A stretch of 64,000 bases of DNA, taken from contig JBGAQP010000014.1 of NCBI GenBank assembly GCA_044220635.1, positions 35,136 to 99,135 on the forward strand, read 5' to 3'. A program made the translations under genes and the position numbers. The stretch comes from JBGAQP01 sp044220635. Lineage in GTDB: Bacteria; Pseudomonadota; Gammaproteobacteria; Burkholderiales; Usitatibacteraceae. This document shows, piece by piece, positions 1-12,031 of the stretch. The notes under the pieces were generated by a model. The model was not told where the DNA came from. It worked only from the letters and a program-made list of their open reading frames with translations, and did not search any database. Position 1 is the first letter of the stretch, and each line of letters opens with the position of its first letter.

Positions 1-101
1 ACGGGGTCGGCTCCGCAGCCGATGTCGATGCCCTCGCCTCGCAGCACCGAGCGCTCGAGCTCGCCCCAGAGGGCCCGGGTCTTCGACGATTCGCTGGCCA
101 C
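1..101 (-). CDS. SAM-dependent methyltransferase, N-terminal fragment (cut by window edge)
   Basis: The reverse strand from 101 reads a GTG-initiated peptide whose residues around 24-33 are GIDIGCGADP, the glycine-rich motif I of class I S-adenosylmethionine-dependent methyltransferases. Only about 33 residues are in the window, so the substrate cannot be inferred. The upstream sequence has only a weak ribosome site (GGTGG). The gene is divergent from metH, and the metH promoter and riboswitch lie between them. The GTG start is the first plausible one and could be wrong. Confidence 0.6.
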   Translation of the reverse strand, partial: MASESSKTRALWGELERSVLRGEGIDIGCGADP

Positions 102-141
102 GCGCGATTGTCCCACCAATGGGCGGCGCCCCGGGCGCGCG

Positions 142-171
142 TTGCCCGCCGTCCGGCGGCCGAGGTAGAAT
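142..171 (+). promoter_or_regulatory. Candidate sigma-70 promoter of metH
   Basis: A TTGCCC hexamer at 142-147 and TAGAAT at 166-171 are separated by 18 bases. The predicted transcription start is near 178, directly before the first pairing arm of the riboswitch, so the riboswitch would be the very 5' end of the transcript. Confidence 0.55.
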
Positions 172-177
172 GCGCGC

Positions 178-235
178 AAAGCGCCGATTTGATCCCTCAG
201 CTTGCGGGCGCTCAACAAATCCAGCTAAAGCGACC
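178..235 (+). promoter_or_regulatory. SAM-II (SAM-alpha) riboswitch upstream of metH
   Basis: The sequence has all hallmarks of the SAM-II pseudoknot. Stem P1 is GATTTG (186-191) with CAAATC (216-221). The pseudoknot stem P2 is AGCGCC (180-185) with GGCGCT (207-212), so the 5' arm pairs into the P1 loop. The conserved loop segment GCTTGC is at 200-205 and the conserved 3' GCTAAAG is at 224-230. Members of this class bind S-adenosylmethionine and repress methionine or SAM synthesis genes. Its place before methionine synthase fits end-product control. An intrinsic terminator follows at 246-273, which suggests control by premature termination; SAM-II elements often act on translation instead. 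Confidence 0.85.
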
Positions 236-245
236 GGCCCGAAAG

Positions 246-273
246 ACCCGTCGCCTTCGCCGACGGGTTTTTT
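246..273 (+). terminator. Intrinsic terminator between the SAM-II riboswitch and metH
   Basis: A perfect 8-bp stem, ACCCGTCG (246-253) with CGACGGGT (261-268), encloses a 7-base loop and runs into six Ts (268-273) and then GTTT. It lies 11 bases after the riboswitch core and 70 bases before the metH start. The segment GCGAC (230-234) could pair with GTCGC (250-254) as a competing antiterminator; that pairing is short and is only an inference. Confidence 0.75.
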
Positions 274-282
274 GTTTGGGGG

Positions 283-310
283 CTGGATTCCCGCCTTCGC
301 GGGAATGACG
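283..310. repeat. Short dispersed inverted repeat (dRS3-like, ATTCCCGC/GCGGGAAT)
   Basis: ATTCCCGC (287-294) and GCGGGAAT (299-306) form a stem with loop CTTC, flanked by CTGG and GACG. This is the family of short repeats common in betaproteobacterial intergenic DNA and similar to the Neisseria dRS3 element. It lies inside the metH leader, between the terminator and the ribosome-binding site. Only this copy was noticed in the window. Confidence 0.6.
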
Positions 311-343
311 GGTATTTCGGGAAGGACAGGAAAGCAGCGAATC

Positions 344-4047
<3,704 letters not shown>

Positions 4048-4051
<4 letters not shown>

Positions 4052-4656
4052 CGCCCGGCGAAGCGCCGCCGCACCTGCATTCGCTGCCGCAGCTTCCAGC
4101 GGCCATCGGCCCCGAGCTCCTCGGCCCTCCAGCGGAAGGAGTCGGACGCGATGTCGTGGAAGATCCAGCGGAAGGCCTGGCCCTCGTCGTCGCGCCCCTC
4201 CTGCACGATCTCGCCCGCGACCTCGCGCGCGCTCATGCGCAGGACCGTGTTGCTCACGGGGTTCGCCCAGATCACCTGCCAGCTCGCCTTGCCGGGCTCG
4301 GGGAATCGCAGCGTCGTGCCGATGGGGCCCGGGGCGGGCGCGCGCGCATCGCGCCGGTCCCGGCCCGGGACGATCCAGACATCCTGGATTGCGCGGCCCT
4401 CGAGCGCCCAGCCGAACACCCACTCGCCCTCGCCCTCGACGACCGGGCCGTTGTCGGGGTGGTTCTCGACCCGGAAGTCCCAATGGCCGACGAAGCGCCC
4501 GTAGAGCCCCAGGTCGGAGACGCGCGCCGGGTGGGCATCACGGGCGAGCAGGGCCTCGGCGAGCGGCCCCGTTCCGGTCCCGGAAGCGTCGATCGGGGGC
4601 GTGGCGCACGCGGAGAGGGCGAGGGCCGCGACACCGGCCAGCGGAATCGGTCTCAT
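4048..4656 (-). CDS. Putative lipoprotein, DUF1579-like
   Basis: This 202-residue protein starts with a short signal sequence ending in a lipobox (LSAC at residues 14-17), so it is probably anchored in the envelope. The rest has a GHWDFRVE segment and alternating beta-strand-like stretches resembling DUF1579 or lipocalin-like proteins; no catalytic motif was recognised. It is convergent with metH (4-base overlap at the 3' ends) and divergent from the AraC-type regulator. The family assignment is by overall feel of the sequence and is uncertain; the lipoprotein call is firmer. Confidence 0.65.
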
Positions 4657-4789
4657 GGCGCCAGCGTGCGCGCGCCCCGGCGCCGCGGCTCGGCGTTTCC
4701 GGAAGCGGCCATCGATCGCGCGGATTCGGCCAACGGCGGGCGGCGGTTCCCGCTAAGCTGCGCCCATCGTCCCCGCAGCCCGACGCGCC

Positions 4790-5947
4790 ATGCCGGAAAT
4801 CGTCCTGCGCTCCGCCGTCTTCGTCCTCGCGGCCTCGGCCGCCGTCGCCCTGCTGCTTCGGCACGGGGCCCGCGTCCCCGCGGCGCTCGCCGCGTTCGCG
4901 CTCGCCGGCATGGGCGCCTTCGCGGTTTCCTCCTGGCCGGGCGCGCTCGCGAACCTCGGCCCCGCCGCCACCTATCTGTTCGATGCCTGGTGTCTTTCGA
5001 CTCCCCTCGTGGTGTGGCTGCTCGCGCAGTCGGTCTTCCGCGAGGATTTCCGCGCCACTGAGCTCCACTACCTCGGCGTCGCCGCCTTCGTCGCCGTCGC
5101 CTTCGCCGGCGACTGGGGGCGCTTCGGCATCGGCGTGCTGGGCGACGAGCGCGAGCTTTCCCGCGGCCTGCTCCTCGCCGCACGCGCCATCTCCCTCGCC
5201 TTCGTGGTCGCCGCGGGTTACGCCGCGCTGCGTCACTGGCGCGACGATCTCGTGGAGGCGAGGCGCCGGGCAAGGGCCGCCTTCGTCGCCGTCGTGGGCG
5301 CGGTGTTCGCCGCGCTCGCGGCGTCGGACTTCCTCTTCGGCCCGGCGGGCGCGCCCGCGCAGGTCCGCCTCGCGGGCCTCGCGGCGCTCGCCCTCGTCCT
5401 CTTCGCGATCCTGCAGGCGATCGCGCGCGGCGGCATGGACGAGCTGCTCGAAGCGCCCCCGCCCCGGCCCCCGGGGCTGAAGGTCGTGGGCGAGGCGCCG
5501 GCGCCGCGTCCCGCGCCCATCTCCCGCGCGGCGGCCGCGGAAGCCGCGCTCGCGCGCCGCGTCGTGGACGAGATGGAGAAGCGCCAGCTGTGGAAGCGCG
5601 AGGGCCTCGCGATCGCCTCCCTCGCCGAGGAGCTGCGCACGCAGGAGCACGTGCTTCGCCGCGCGATCAACCGCCACCTCGGCTACCGGAACTTCAACGA
5701 TTTCCTCCACGACTGGCGGTTGAAGGAAGCGGCCGCGCGGCTCGCCTCGCCCGACGAGCTCGCGCTCCCCGTGCTCACCATCGCGCTCGACTGCGGCTAC
5801 GGGTCCATCGGGCCGTTCAACCGCGCGTTCAAGGCGCGCTTCGGGCTGACGCCCACGCAATACCGCAACCTCCGCGCCGAGGAGCGGTCGGCCGATTCGC
5901 GGGAGAACCCGGCCGATTCCGGACTCGGCCACGACCGCCGCGCCTAG
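4790..5947 (+). CDS. Membrane-bound AraC-family transcriptional regulator
   Basis: This 385-residue protein has an N-terminal half with about six or seven hydrophobic helices (about residues 4-215) and a C-terminal AraC/XylS DNA-binding domain (about 260-365). The second helix-turn-helix motif and its downstream signature are clear: ALDCGYGSIGPFNRAFKARF, then TPTQYR. Such regulators are tethered to the inner membrane and probably respond to an envelope or lipid signal; the ligand is unknown. The secreted PDZ-hydrolase gene starts 65 bases downstream on the same strand and may be its target. The last 20 residues are charged and look like a non-conserved tail. Confidence 0.85.
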   Translation: MPEIVLRSAVFVLAASAAVALLLRHGARVPAALAAFALAGMGAFAVSSWPGALANLGPAATYLFDAWCLSTPLVVWLLAQSVFREDFRATELHYLGVAAFVAVAFAGDWGRFGIGVLGDERELSRGLLLAARAISLAFVVAAGYAALRHWRDDLVEARRRARAAFVAVVGAVFAALAASDFLFGPAGAPAQVRLAGLAALALVLFAILQAIARGGMDELLEAPPPRPPGLKVVGEAPAPRPAPISRAAAAEAALARRVVDEMEKRQLWKREGLAIASLAEELRTQEHVLRRAINRHLGYRNFNDFLHDWRLKEAAARLASPDELALPVLTIALDCGYGSIGPFNRAFKARFGLTPTQYRNLRAEERSADSRENPADSGLGHDRRA

Positions 5948-6012
5948 CGGCGAGCCCGGGGCGGCGGCGCCCCGTAGCGTGTGGCGCTCGATCCTTCACC
6001 GGAGAAGCGTGC

Positions 6013-7335
6013 ATGCAACCGTCCTTCCCGAAAATGGTCGCCGCCGCGGTGCTGTGCTGCGCCGCCGGAACCTGCACCGGCGCACTCGCCGACGATCCCC
6101 TGCGCCGCCGCGCCGACTGGGGCGCGTCCTTCGCTCCGCCCGAAGACGGGAATCCCGCGCGCATCGTCCGCTTCCGCCCGGACTCGGTGCTCGAGAAGGC
6201 GGGGCTCAAGGCGGGCGACCGGATCCTCGAGCTCGACGGCCGGCCCGTCACGGGGCTTTCGGTCATCGGCAGGTTCCTGCGCTCGAAGCGCGCGGGCGAC
6301 CGGGCGGAGTTCGCCGTGAGGCGCGGCCCGGAGACGATCCGCGTCTCGGCCATCGCCGCGGCGATGCCCACCGAGAAGGTCGAGGGCGTGGAGATCCGCT
6401 ACGGGGCGGCCCGCAGCGCCAAGGGCTACCGCGTGCGCACCTACACCTCGCGCCCCGCCGGCGCGACCGGGCGCCTTCCGCTGGTCGTCTTCATTCCGTG
6501 GCTCTCGTGCGGGGCGGTGGAAACGCCCTTCGGCGCCGGCGGCGATAGCTGGATGAAGATGCTCTACGCGGTGATGAGGGATTCCGGCGCGCAGGTCGTT
6601 CGCGTCGAGAAGCCCGGGGTCGGCGACAGCGAGGGCCCGGACTGCTCCGAGTCCGACCTCGACCACGACCTCGAGGCGTTCCGCGCCGGCATCCGTGCGG
6701 CGCTCGCGGACCCCGGGGCGGATCCCGCCCGCCTGACGATCTTCGGGGGCAGCATCGGCGGCGCGCTCGCCGCGGTGCTCGCCGCGGAGTTCAAGCCGCG
6801 CGCGCTCGTCACCGCCGGCAGCTTCTCGCGCACCTGGTACGAGCACATCCTCGGCCACGAGCGCCGCCGCCTCGAGCGATCGGGCGCGAAGCCCTCGGAG
6901 GTGAACGCGGCGATGAAGGCCTACGCGGGCTTCTACGACCTCTACCTCCAGCAGGGCCTCACGCCCGCGCAGGCGATCGCGCGCGATGCCCGCTACGCCA
7001 AGGTCTGGACCGACGAGCCGGAGCACCAGTACGGGCGCCCGGCGCGCTACTACCAGCAGGTGCAGGCGCTCGACGTCGAGGGCGCGTGGGCCGCCACGGC
7101 CGCGCGCACGCTCGTCTTCTGGGGCGAGCACGACTGGATCATGGGCCGCGAGGACCAGGAGCGGGTCGCCGCGATCCTGGGTCCCCGCGCGACGCTTGTG
7201 GTCCGCCCCGGGATGAACCACCATTTCGACCGGTTCCCGGACGCCGCGCGCGCCTTCCGGGAAGAAGGCGGCGAGTTCGACGCCGAGGGCGCGGGACTCA
7301 TCGCCGCGTGGCTGCGATCGCTCGACGCGTCGTGA
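6013..7335 (+). CDS. Secreted PDZ-domain alpha/beta hydrolase
   Basis: This 440-residue protein begins with a signal peptide (about residues 1-23, ending AGTCTGALA). A PDZ domain follows (about 45-115: SVLEKAGLKAGDRILELDG), then an alpha/beta hydrolase domain (about 150-435). The nucleophile elbow is GGSIGG, and the candidate Asp and His are in EHDWIMG and GMNHHFD. This order gives a periplasmic or outer-envelope esterase- or peptidase-like enzyme with a built-in peptide-binding module. The substrate is unknown. The ATG at 6013 is preceded by GGAGAAG and gives a proper signal peptide; longer open reading upstream overlaps the AraC gene and is not coding. A secreted unknown gene follows 32 bases later. 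Confidence 0.8.
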   Translation: MQPSFPKMVAAAVLCCAAGTCTGALADDPLRRRADWGASFAPPEDGNPARIVRFRPDSVLEKAGLKAGDRILELDGRPVTGLSVIGRFLRSKRAGDRAEFAVRRGPETIRVSAIAAAMPTEKVEGVEIRYGAARSAKGYRVRTYTSRPAGATGRLPLVVFIPWLSCGAVETPFGAGGDSWMKMLYAVMRDSGAQVVRVEKPGVGDSEGPDCSESDLDHDLEAFRAGIRAALADPGADPARLTIFGGSIGGALAAVLAAEFKPRALVTAGSFSRTWYEHILGHERRRLERSGAKPSEVNAAMKAYAGFYDLYLQQGLTPAQAIARDARYAKVWTDEPEHQYGRPARYYQQVQALDVEGAWAATAARTLVFWGEHDWIMGREDQERVAAILGPRATLVVRPGMNHHFDRFPDAARAFREEGGEFDAEGAGLIAAWLRSLDAS

Positions 7336-7367
7336 GCGGTGCCCGGCGCCTGGCCAGGGAGAGATCG

Positions 7368-8114
7368 ATGAAGGGCATCGCCATCGTCGCCATCGCCGCG
7401 CTCGCGGCCGGGGTGGGCCACGCGCAAATGCGCGAGCTCTCGAAGAAGGACCTCGAGGAGCTCGACGCCATCGACGCGAAGCTCGCGCCCTCGGCCTGCG
7501 AGGGCACGAAGCTCTACTTCGAGATGATCGTGGTCTCGGGCGTGGGCGACGCCGCCCGCGCGAGAGAGCTCGACGCGCGCACGAGGGCGACGAAGCGCCC
7601 GCCCGAGCTCGAGGCCCTCGCGAGGCGCAAGAACGAGTTGCTCGCCGGCGCGCAATTCCCCGCCGCGGGCCGCGAGGCGTATTTCGCCGCGAAGGCGCGG
7701 CGCGAGGCCGCCTGCCCCTGGCGCAAGATCGAGACGCCCTACGACCTGCCGCCGGCGAAGAGCGCGGCCGAGGCGCGCGACTACGCGCTGCTCCTCGTCC
7801 CCAATTTCTTCGTCGGCTGGCGCCTGTGCGAGGTCTATTTCCCCGAGCGGCGCGGGCAGGCGCAGGCCGCCTGGTCCGCGAGCCCGCTCGCGAAAGTGGA
7901 GATCCCGGAGCTGCGCAGGACCATGGGCGAAGTGTTCGCGTGGCTCGCGGAGGGCCTCGCCCCGCCCGCGCCCGGATCGAAGGTCGAGCGCGAGTTGAAG
8001 GATCCCATGCAGAGGAGCGCCCAGCTCCGGAACTGCGATGCCATGCCGGCGAACTTCAGGCGCATCGAGAAATCGTTCCCGCCGGACTGGCTCGCCGCGC
8101 GCGGCAAGTCCTGA
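7368..8114 (+). CDS. Hypothetical secreted protein
   Basis: This 248-residue protein has an N-terminal signal peptide (about 1-20, GVGHAQ). The mature part is mostly alpha-helical and rich in Ala, Arg and Glu, with four Cys spread along it that could form disulfides in the periplasm. No family was recognised. The start follows GGGAGAG and lies 32 bases after the PDZ-hydrolase stop, so the two are probably co-transcribed; a role linked to that hydrolase is only a guess. Confidence 0.7.
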   Translation: MKGIAIVAIAALAAGVGHAQMRELSKKDLEELDAIDAKLAPSACEGTKLYFEMIVVSGVGDAARARELDARTRATKRPPELEALARRKNELLAGAQFPAAGREAYFAAKARREAACPWRKIETPYDLPPAKSAAEARDYALLLVPNFFVGWRLCEVYFPERRGQAQAAWSASPLAKVEIPELRRTMGEVFAWLAEGLAPPAPGSKVERELKDPMQRSAQLRNCDAMPANFRRIEKSFPPDWLAARGKS

Positions 8115-8128
8115 GTCGAGCTCCCCGT

Positions 8129-9238
8129 CTAGAGGGGCAGGACCCGCGCCGGATCGGGGCGCCGCGCGAACTCGAGGAAGGCCTCGCCCAGCCGCTCGCT
8201 CTCGGCGATCGCCGCGTTCCAGAAGCGCAGGCGCGCCTCGTGGTCGCGGACGAAGCGCTTGAAGTCCTTGCGGTCCGGGAGCTTGCCGAAGGGCAGCCTC
8301 GCGAGGTAGTCGCGCGAGGGCGACACCAGGACCACGTTGTCGAGCCATTCGCCGCGCGCCCGCCGCCAGGGCAGGCCCTTGTCGAGCCAGCCCGGGACGA
8401 TGCGGTCGGTGAAGTGCGGGTAGAGCACGAGGCCCTCGACGCGGTGGTAGGGCAGGTGCAGGTGGTAGTCCACGATCCCGCCGTCCCAGTACATGCCCGA
8501 GGGCGCGCGCGGGATGTCGGGCACGCCCTCGAGCACCATCGGGATCGAGGCCGAGGCGAGGAGCGCCGCGCCGAGGTTGTCCCGGTCGAGCGGCACCATG
8601 TGCGTGTGGAAGGCGTCGAAGCGGATCGGCTCGCGCGATTCCGCCGCCGCGAGCTCCCCCACCGCGAGGAAGGGCGGGCGCTCGCGCGGGTCGTGGAACA
8701 CCGTGCGGTCGATGAAGTTCGCGAGGTGGCGCCGGCCGAGGACGTTCGCCATCGCCGCCATCCCGAACCCGAAGGTGGTGCTCACGCCCGTGTCGCGGGT
8801 GAGCGGCCAGCGCCCGCGCACCGCGAGGATGTGCAGCCGGTAGCCGGGGCTCGAGAGGATCTCGTCCTCGCGCCCCGCGAAGAGTCCGGCGAGCATCTCG
8901 CGTGCCGAGCGCGAGATGTAGCGGCGCGTCGGCCGCGGGGGAAAGCTCTGGCCCGCGTACGCGGCGGCGAACGCGGCGAGCCGTTCGCCGGGATCGGCGC
9001 AGCACGCGGCGGCGAAGCGCCAGGCGCCGATCGAGGCGCCCACGAGGTGGCGCACCCGCGGCGCCTTCGGGAACCACTCGGCGAAGATCGCGCGATCGAG
9101 GCCGGCGATCCCGAGCCCCTTCGGCCCGCCGGCCGCGCCCGGGACGAGGGCGACGTCTTCCGCGCGCAGGCCCCGCTCGCGGATCGCGGCGAGGGCGCGC
9201 GGTCCGGCGCGCAGGGTCAGGGGAAGGGCGGCGCTCAT
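8129..9238 (-). CDS. Patatin-like phospholipase family protein
   Basis: This 369-residue protein has the patatin signatures: an oxyanion-hole loop GAAGGPKG (about residues 34-41), a serine nucleophile in GASIGAW (about 67-73), and the catalytic Asp in DGG (WDGGIVDYH, about 252-260). Patatins use a Ser-Asp dyad to hydrolyse acyl esters of lipids. No signal peptide is visible, so it is probably cytoplasmic. It is convergent with the secreted unknown gene (14 bases apart) and about 70 bases upstream of the end of the nap operon. Which lipid it cleaves is unknown. Confidence 0.85.
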   Translation of the reverse strand: MSAALPLTLRAGPRALAAIRERGLRAEDVALVPGAAGGPKGLGIAGLDRAIFAEWFPKAPRVRHLVGASIGAWRFAAACCADPGERLAAFAAAYAGQSFPPRPTRRYISRSAREMLAGLFAGREDEILSSPGYRLHILAVRGRWPLTRDTGVSTTFGFGMAAMANVLGRRHLANFIDRTVFHDPRERPPFLAVGELAAAESREPIRFDAFHTHMVPLDRDNLGAALLASASIPMVLEGVPDIPRAPSGMYWDGGIVDYHLHLPYHRVEGLVLYPHFTDRIVPGWLDKGLPWRRARGEWLDNVVLVSPSRDYLARLPFGKLPDRKDFKRFVRDHEARLRFWNAAIAESERLGEAFLEFARRPDPARVLPL

Positions 9239-9282
9239 CGTCGGGGCGGGTCCGGCCTCGAACTATGCCAGCCTGCGCCCCC

Positions 9283-9303
9283 GCGCCGCCACCCCGGCGG
9301 CGC
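9283..9303 (-). terminator. Possible hairpin terminator after napC
   Basis: GCGCCGCC (9283-9290) pairs perfectly with GGCGGCGC (9296-9303) around a 5-base loop, seven bases beyond the napC stop. There is no U-run on the minus strand, so it may be an mRNA-stabilising 3' hairpin rather than an intrinsic terminator. Confidence 0.35.
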
Positions 9304-9309
9304 CGCGCC

Positions 9310-9915
9310 TCAGGACTTCGCGGGCTCCTTGGGCGCGCCGATGTTCTGCTCGATCGGCGGCAGCGTGTGCGCGATGCCCTTGTGGCAGTCGATGCAGGTC
9401 TTGCCCTCGCCGAAGCCCGCCTGGTGGCGGTTCCTCGCGCGGCGGCCCTGCTCGGCGTAGTCCATGAACTCGTAGTGGTGGCAGTTGCGGCACTCGCGCG
9501 AGTCCGTGGACTTCATCCGGTCCCACTCGTGCTGCGCGAGCTCGAGGCGCTTGGCGTTGAACTTCTCCGGCGTGTCGATGGAGCCGAGCGCCTTGTGCAG
9601 CAGCTCGTTCGAGGCCTGGATCTTGCGCACCATCTTGTAGACCCACTCCCGGGGCACGTGGCAATCCGGACAGGTCGCGCGCACGCCCGTGCGGTTCTGG
9701 TAGTGGATGGTGTTGCGGTACTCGACGTAGACGTTGTCGCGCATCTCGTGGCAGGAGATGCAGAACTGCTCGGTGTTGGTGAGCTCGAGGCTCCAGTTGA
9801 AGCCGCCCCAGGCGACGATGCCCGCGACGAAGGCGACCGCGAGCGTCGTGACGCCGCCCGCGAGCAGCCAGCGCCAGGTGCGCCGCACGAACCCCTCCTT
9901 GGTGAACATGCCCAT
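9310..9915 (-). CDS. napC: NapC, tetrahaem cytochrome c quinol dehydrogenase
   Basis: This 201-residue protein has one N-terminal membrane anchor (about 17-38) and four c-type haem motifs: CISCH, CPDCH, CRNCH and CIDCH. NapC/NirT proteins oxidise membrane quinol and pass electrons to NapB and NapA in the periplasm. It is the last gene of the nap operon, 33 bases after napB with a good ribosome site (GGAAAGGAAC). Size and haem count match the family. Confidence 0.95.
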   Translation of the reverse strand: MGMFTKEGFVRRTWRWLLAGGVTTLAVAFVAGIVAWGGFNWSLELTNTEQFCISCHEMRDNVYVEYRNTIHYQNRTGVRATCPDCHVPREWVYKMVRKIQASNELLHKALGSIDTPEKFNAKRLELAQHEWDRMKSTDSRECRNCHHYEFMDYAEQGRRARNRHQAGFGEGKTCIDCHKGIAHTLPPIEQNIGAPKEPAKS

Positions 9916-9948
9916 GGTTCTTGTTCCTTTCCTCTCGGGAATGCGGGG

Positions 9949-10392
9949 CTAGCGCAGGGCCTCGGCGCGGCGGTAGGTGTTCTCGACGAGCGGCCTCGCG
10001 TCCGTCTGCGGCACGTGGCACTGGGTGCAGAAGTAGCGCCGCGGCGAGATGTTCTGCAGCTCCGTCCCCTCGCGGTCCTTGAAGTGCGTGAGGCTCACCT
10101 TGGTCGCGCCGGTCTCCTTGTACTTCGACCAGGCGTGGCAGTCCATGCACTTGTTGAAGTTCTTGGTGACCTGGTAGTTCGTGATCGTGTGCGGGATGAG
10201 CGGCGGCATCTGCACGAAGTCGCGCGGCGCGGGCGCGTGGTCCTTCTCCTGCCGGAAGATGTCGGCGGGCGGCGTCTTGTCGATCGGCACGTCCCCGCGA
10301 AGGGACTGGACCTTGGGCGCCTCGTCGGCCGCGAGGGCGAACCCGGCGGTCGCGAGGGCGAGGGCGGCGAGGCGGACGATGGCACGCTTCAT
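9949..10392 (-). CDS. napB: NapB, dihaem cytochrome c subunit of periplasmic nitrate reductase
   Basis: This 147-residue protein has a signal peptide (about 1-21, GFALA) and two CxxCH haem sites (CMDCH and CTQCH). It receives electrons from NapC and NapGH and passes them to NapA. The start was chosen at the ATG that gives the signal peptide; it overlaps the napH stop as ATGA, indicating translational coupling. Confidence 0.95.
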   Translation of the reverse strand: MKRAIVRLAALALATAGFALAADEAPKVQSLRGDVPIDKTPPADIFRQEKDHAPAPRDFVQMPPLIPHTITNYQVTKNFNKCMDCHAWSKYKETGATKVSLTHFKDREGTELQNISPRRYFCTQCHVPQTDARPLVENTYRRAEALR

Positions 10393-11246
10393 GGAGCGCT
10401 CCTTGGGTGGATGCGGATGGTGAACCGGAAGACGTCGCGGGTGCACACGTCGAGGCAGCGGCCGCAGTTGGTGCACTGGCTGGAGGCGATGACGGGCCCC
10501 TCGCCGTGCTTGGGCTTGAGCGCCGGCGAGATGACCTCGGGCTCGGGGCACACGCGGAAGCAGTCGCCGCAGTCGTCGCAGGCCTCGCGCCTGGCCGCCG
10601 AGACCTTCAGCGGCGAGCCGCGCCCGAGAAGGCTGTAGAAGGCGCCCATGGGGCAGACGTGGGAGCACCATCCGCGGCGCGCGACCACGAGGTCGAAGAG
10701 GAAGACGGCGGCCACCACGAGCCAGGCGAGCCCGGCGCCGAAGATGATCGCGCGGTGCGTCATCGACACGGGGTTCACGAACTCCCACGCGGCCGTGCCC
10801 GTGGCGGCGGCCACGAGGAGCACGGCGCCGAGAAGCCAGAACCGCAGGCCCTTCCGGGGCGTGCGGCCCTGGGGAATGCCGAGCCGGTCGCGCAGCCACG
10901 CGGCGGCGTCCGTGACCATGTTCACGGGGCACACCCACGCGCAGTAGCTGCGCCCGCTCACGAGGAAGTAGAAGACGGCGACGATTCCCGCGCCGGCGAG
11001 TGCGGTCGCCTCGGGCCAATGGCCCGCGGCCATCGTCTGCGCGAGCACGAAGGGGTCGCTGAGCGGAAGCACCCCGAGCGTGAGGCTCGAGCTCAGGTTG
11101 CCCTTCACGATCCACACGCCCGCGAGCGGCCCGAGCAGGAAGAGCGCGAGGATGCCGAGCTGCACCGCGCGGCGCGCGATGAGGTAGCGGTTCGCGCCGA
11201 GCCAGGAGCGCGTCACGATGCCGGCGGCGGCGGGATGGGCGGCCAT
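10389..11246 (-). CDS. napH: NapH, membrane iron-sulfur quinol dehydrogenase subunit
   Basis: This 285-residue protein has four hydrophobic helices. It carries the two cysteine motifs typical of NapH between helices (SYCAWVCPV and GWCSHVCPM) and two C-terminal [4Fe-4S] ferredoxin motifs (CDDCGDCFRVCP, CTNCGRCLDVC). With NapG it forms a second quinol-oxidising route to NapB. Its ATG shares one base with the napG stop (TGATG). Confidence 0.95.
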   Translation of the reverse strand: MAAHPAAAGIVTRSWLGANRYLIARRAVQLGILALFLLGPLAGVWIVKGNLSSSLTLGVLPLSDPFVLAQTMAAGHWPEATALAGAGIVAVFYFLVSGRSYCAWVCPVNMVTDAAAWLRDRLGIPQGRTPRKGLRFWLLGAVLLVAAATGTAAWEFVNPVSMTHRAIIFGAGLAWLVVAAVFLFDLVVARRGWCSHVCPMGAFYSLLGRGSPLKVSAARREACDDCGDCFRVCPEPEVISPALKPKHGEGPVIASSQCTNCGRCLDVCTRDVFRFTIRIHPRSAP

Positions 11247-12004
11247 CAGCCCCCCTCCGGCCGGCGCACCGGGAGTTCCAGCGGCGGCGGCACCACGGGT
11301 CCGCCCTTCTTCGCCTTCTCCTCCCAGCCCATGCGGTAGTGGCCCCCGGCCTCGCCCTTGGCGATGGCGGCGGGAACGACCTTGATCGCGGCCTGGGGAA
11401 GCACGCAGCTCTTCTCGCACATGCCGCAGCCCGTGCAGGCCTCCGAGTGCACGGTGGGGATGAGCATCGCGTGGCGGTCGCTGCGCTCGTTGTGCCGGCG
11501 CGTGAGCGTGATCGCCTTGTCGATCACGGGGCACACGCGGTAGCACACGTCGCAGCGCAGCCCGTTGAAGTTGAGGCAGGTCTCCTGGTCGATCAGGACC
11601 GCCACACCCATGCGCGCCTTGGTGATGTCCTTGAGCGCCGGGTCGAGCGCACCCGTCGGGCAGGCCTTCACGCAGGGAATGCCCTCGCACATCTCGCAGG
11701 GAATCGCGCGCGGTTCGAAGTACGGGGTGCCCACGGCCACGCCGTCGCCCAGGCGCGCGAGCTTCAGGTTCTTCGGCGGGCAATCGCGCACGCACAGCCC
11801 GCAGCGCAGGCACGCGGCGAGGAAGTCGGGCTCCTCGCGCGCGCCCGGCGGGCGGATCGCCTTCGCGGGCAGCGCCTGCGATTGGCGCACCGTGACGCCC
11901 ACGCCGAGCGCGAGGAGCGCGGCCGAGCCCGCCGCGCCCGCGGCGTTCGCGAGGAACCGGCGGCGCTCCTGCGCCACCGGCGGCGGTTTCCTGTCCTCAG
12001 CCAT
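11246..12004 (-). CDS. napG: NapG, periplasmic ferredoxin-type quinol dehydrogenase subunit
   Basis: This 252-residue protein starts with a twin-arginine signal (RRRFLAN at 14-20) and carries four [4Fe-4S] cysteine sets, starting with CLRCGLCVRDCP and ending with CTGCGMCEKSC. NapG is exported folded by Tat and works with membrane-bound NapH. It lies 27 bases downstream of napA. The last 20 residues are rich in Pro and Gly. Confidence 0.95.
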   Translation of the reverse strand: MAEDRKPPPVAQERRRFLANAAGAAGSAALLALGVGVTVRQSQALPAKAIRPPGAREEPDFLAACLRCGLCVRDCPPKNLKLARLGDGVAVGTPYFEPRAIPCEMCEGIPCVKACPTGALDPALKDITKARMGVAVLIDQETCLNFNGLRCDVCYRVCPVIDKAITLTRRHNERSDRHAMLIPTVHSEACTGCGMCEKSCVLPQAAIKVVPAAIAKGEAGGHYRMGWEEKAKKGGPVVPPPLELPVRRPEGG

Positions 12005-12031
12005 GGCGGCCGCCCGGCCCGAAGCGCGCCG

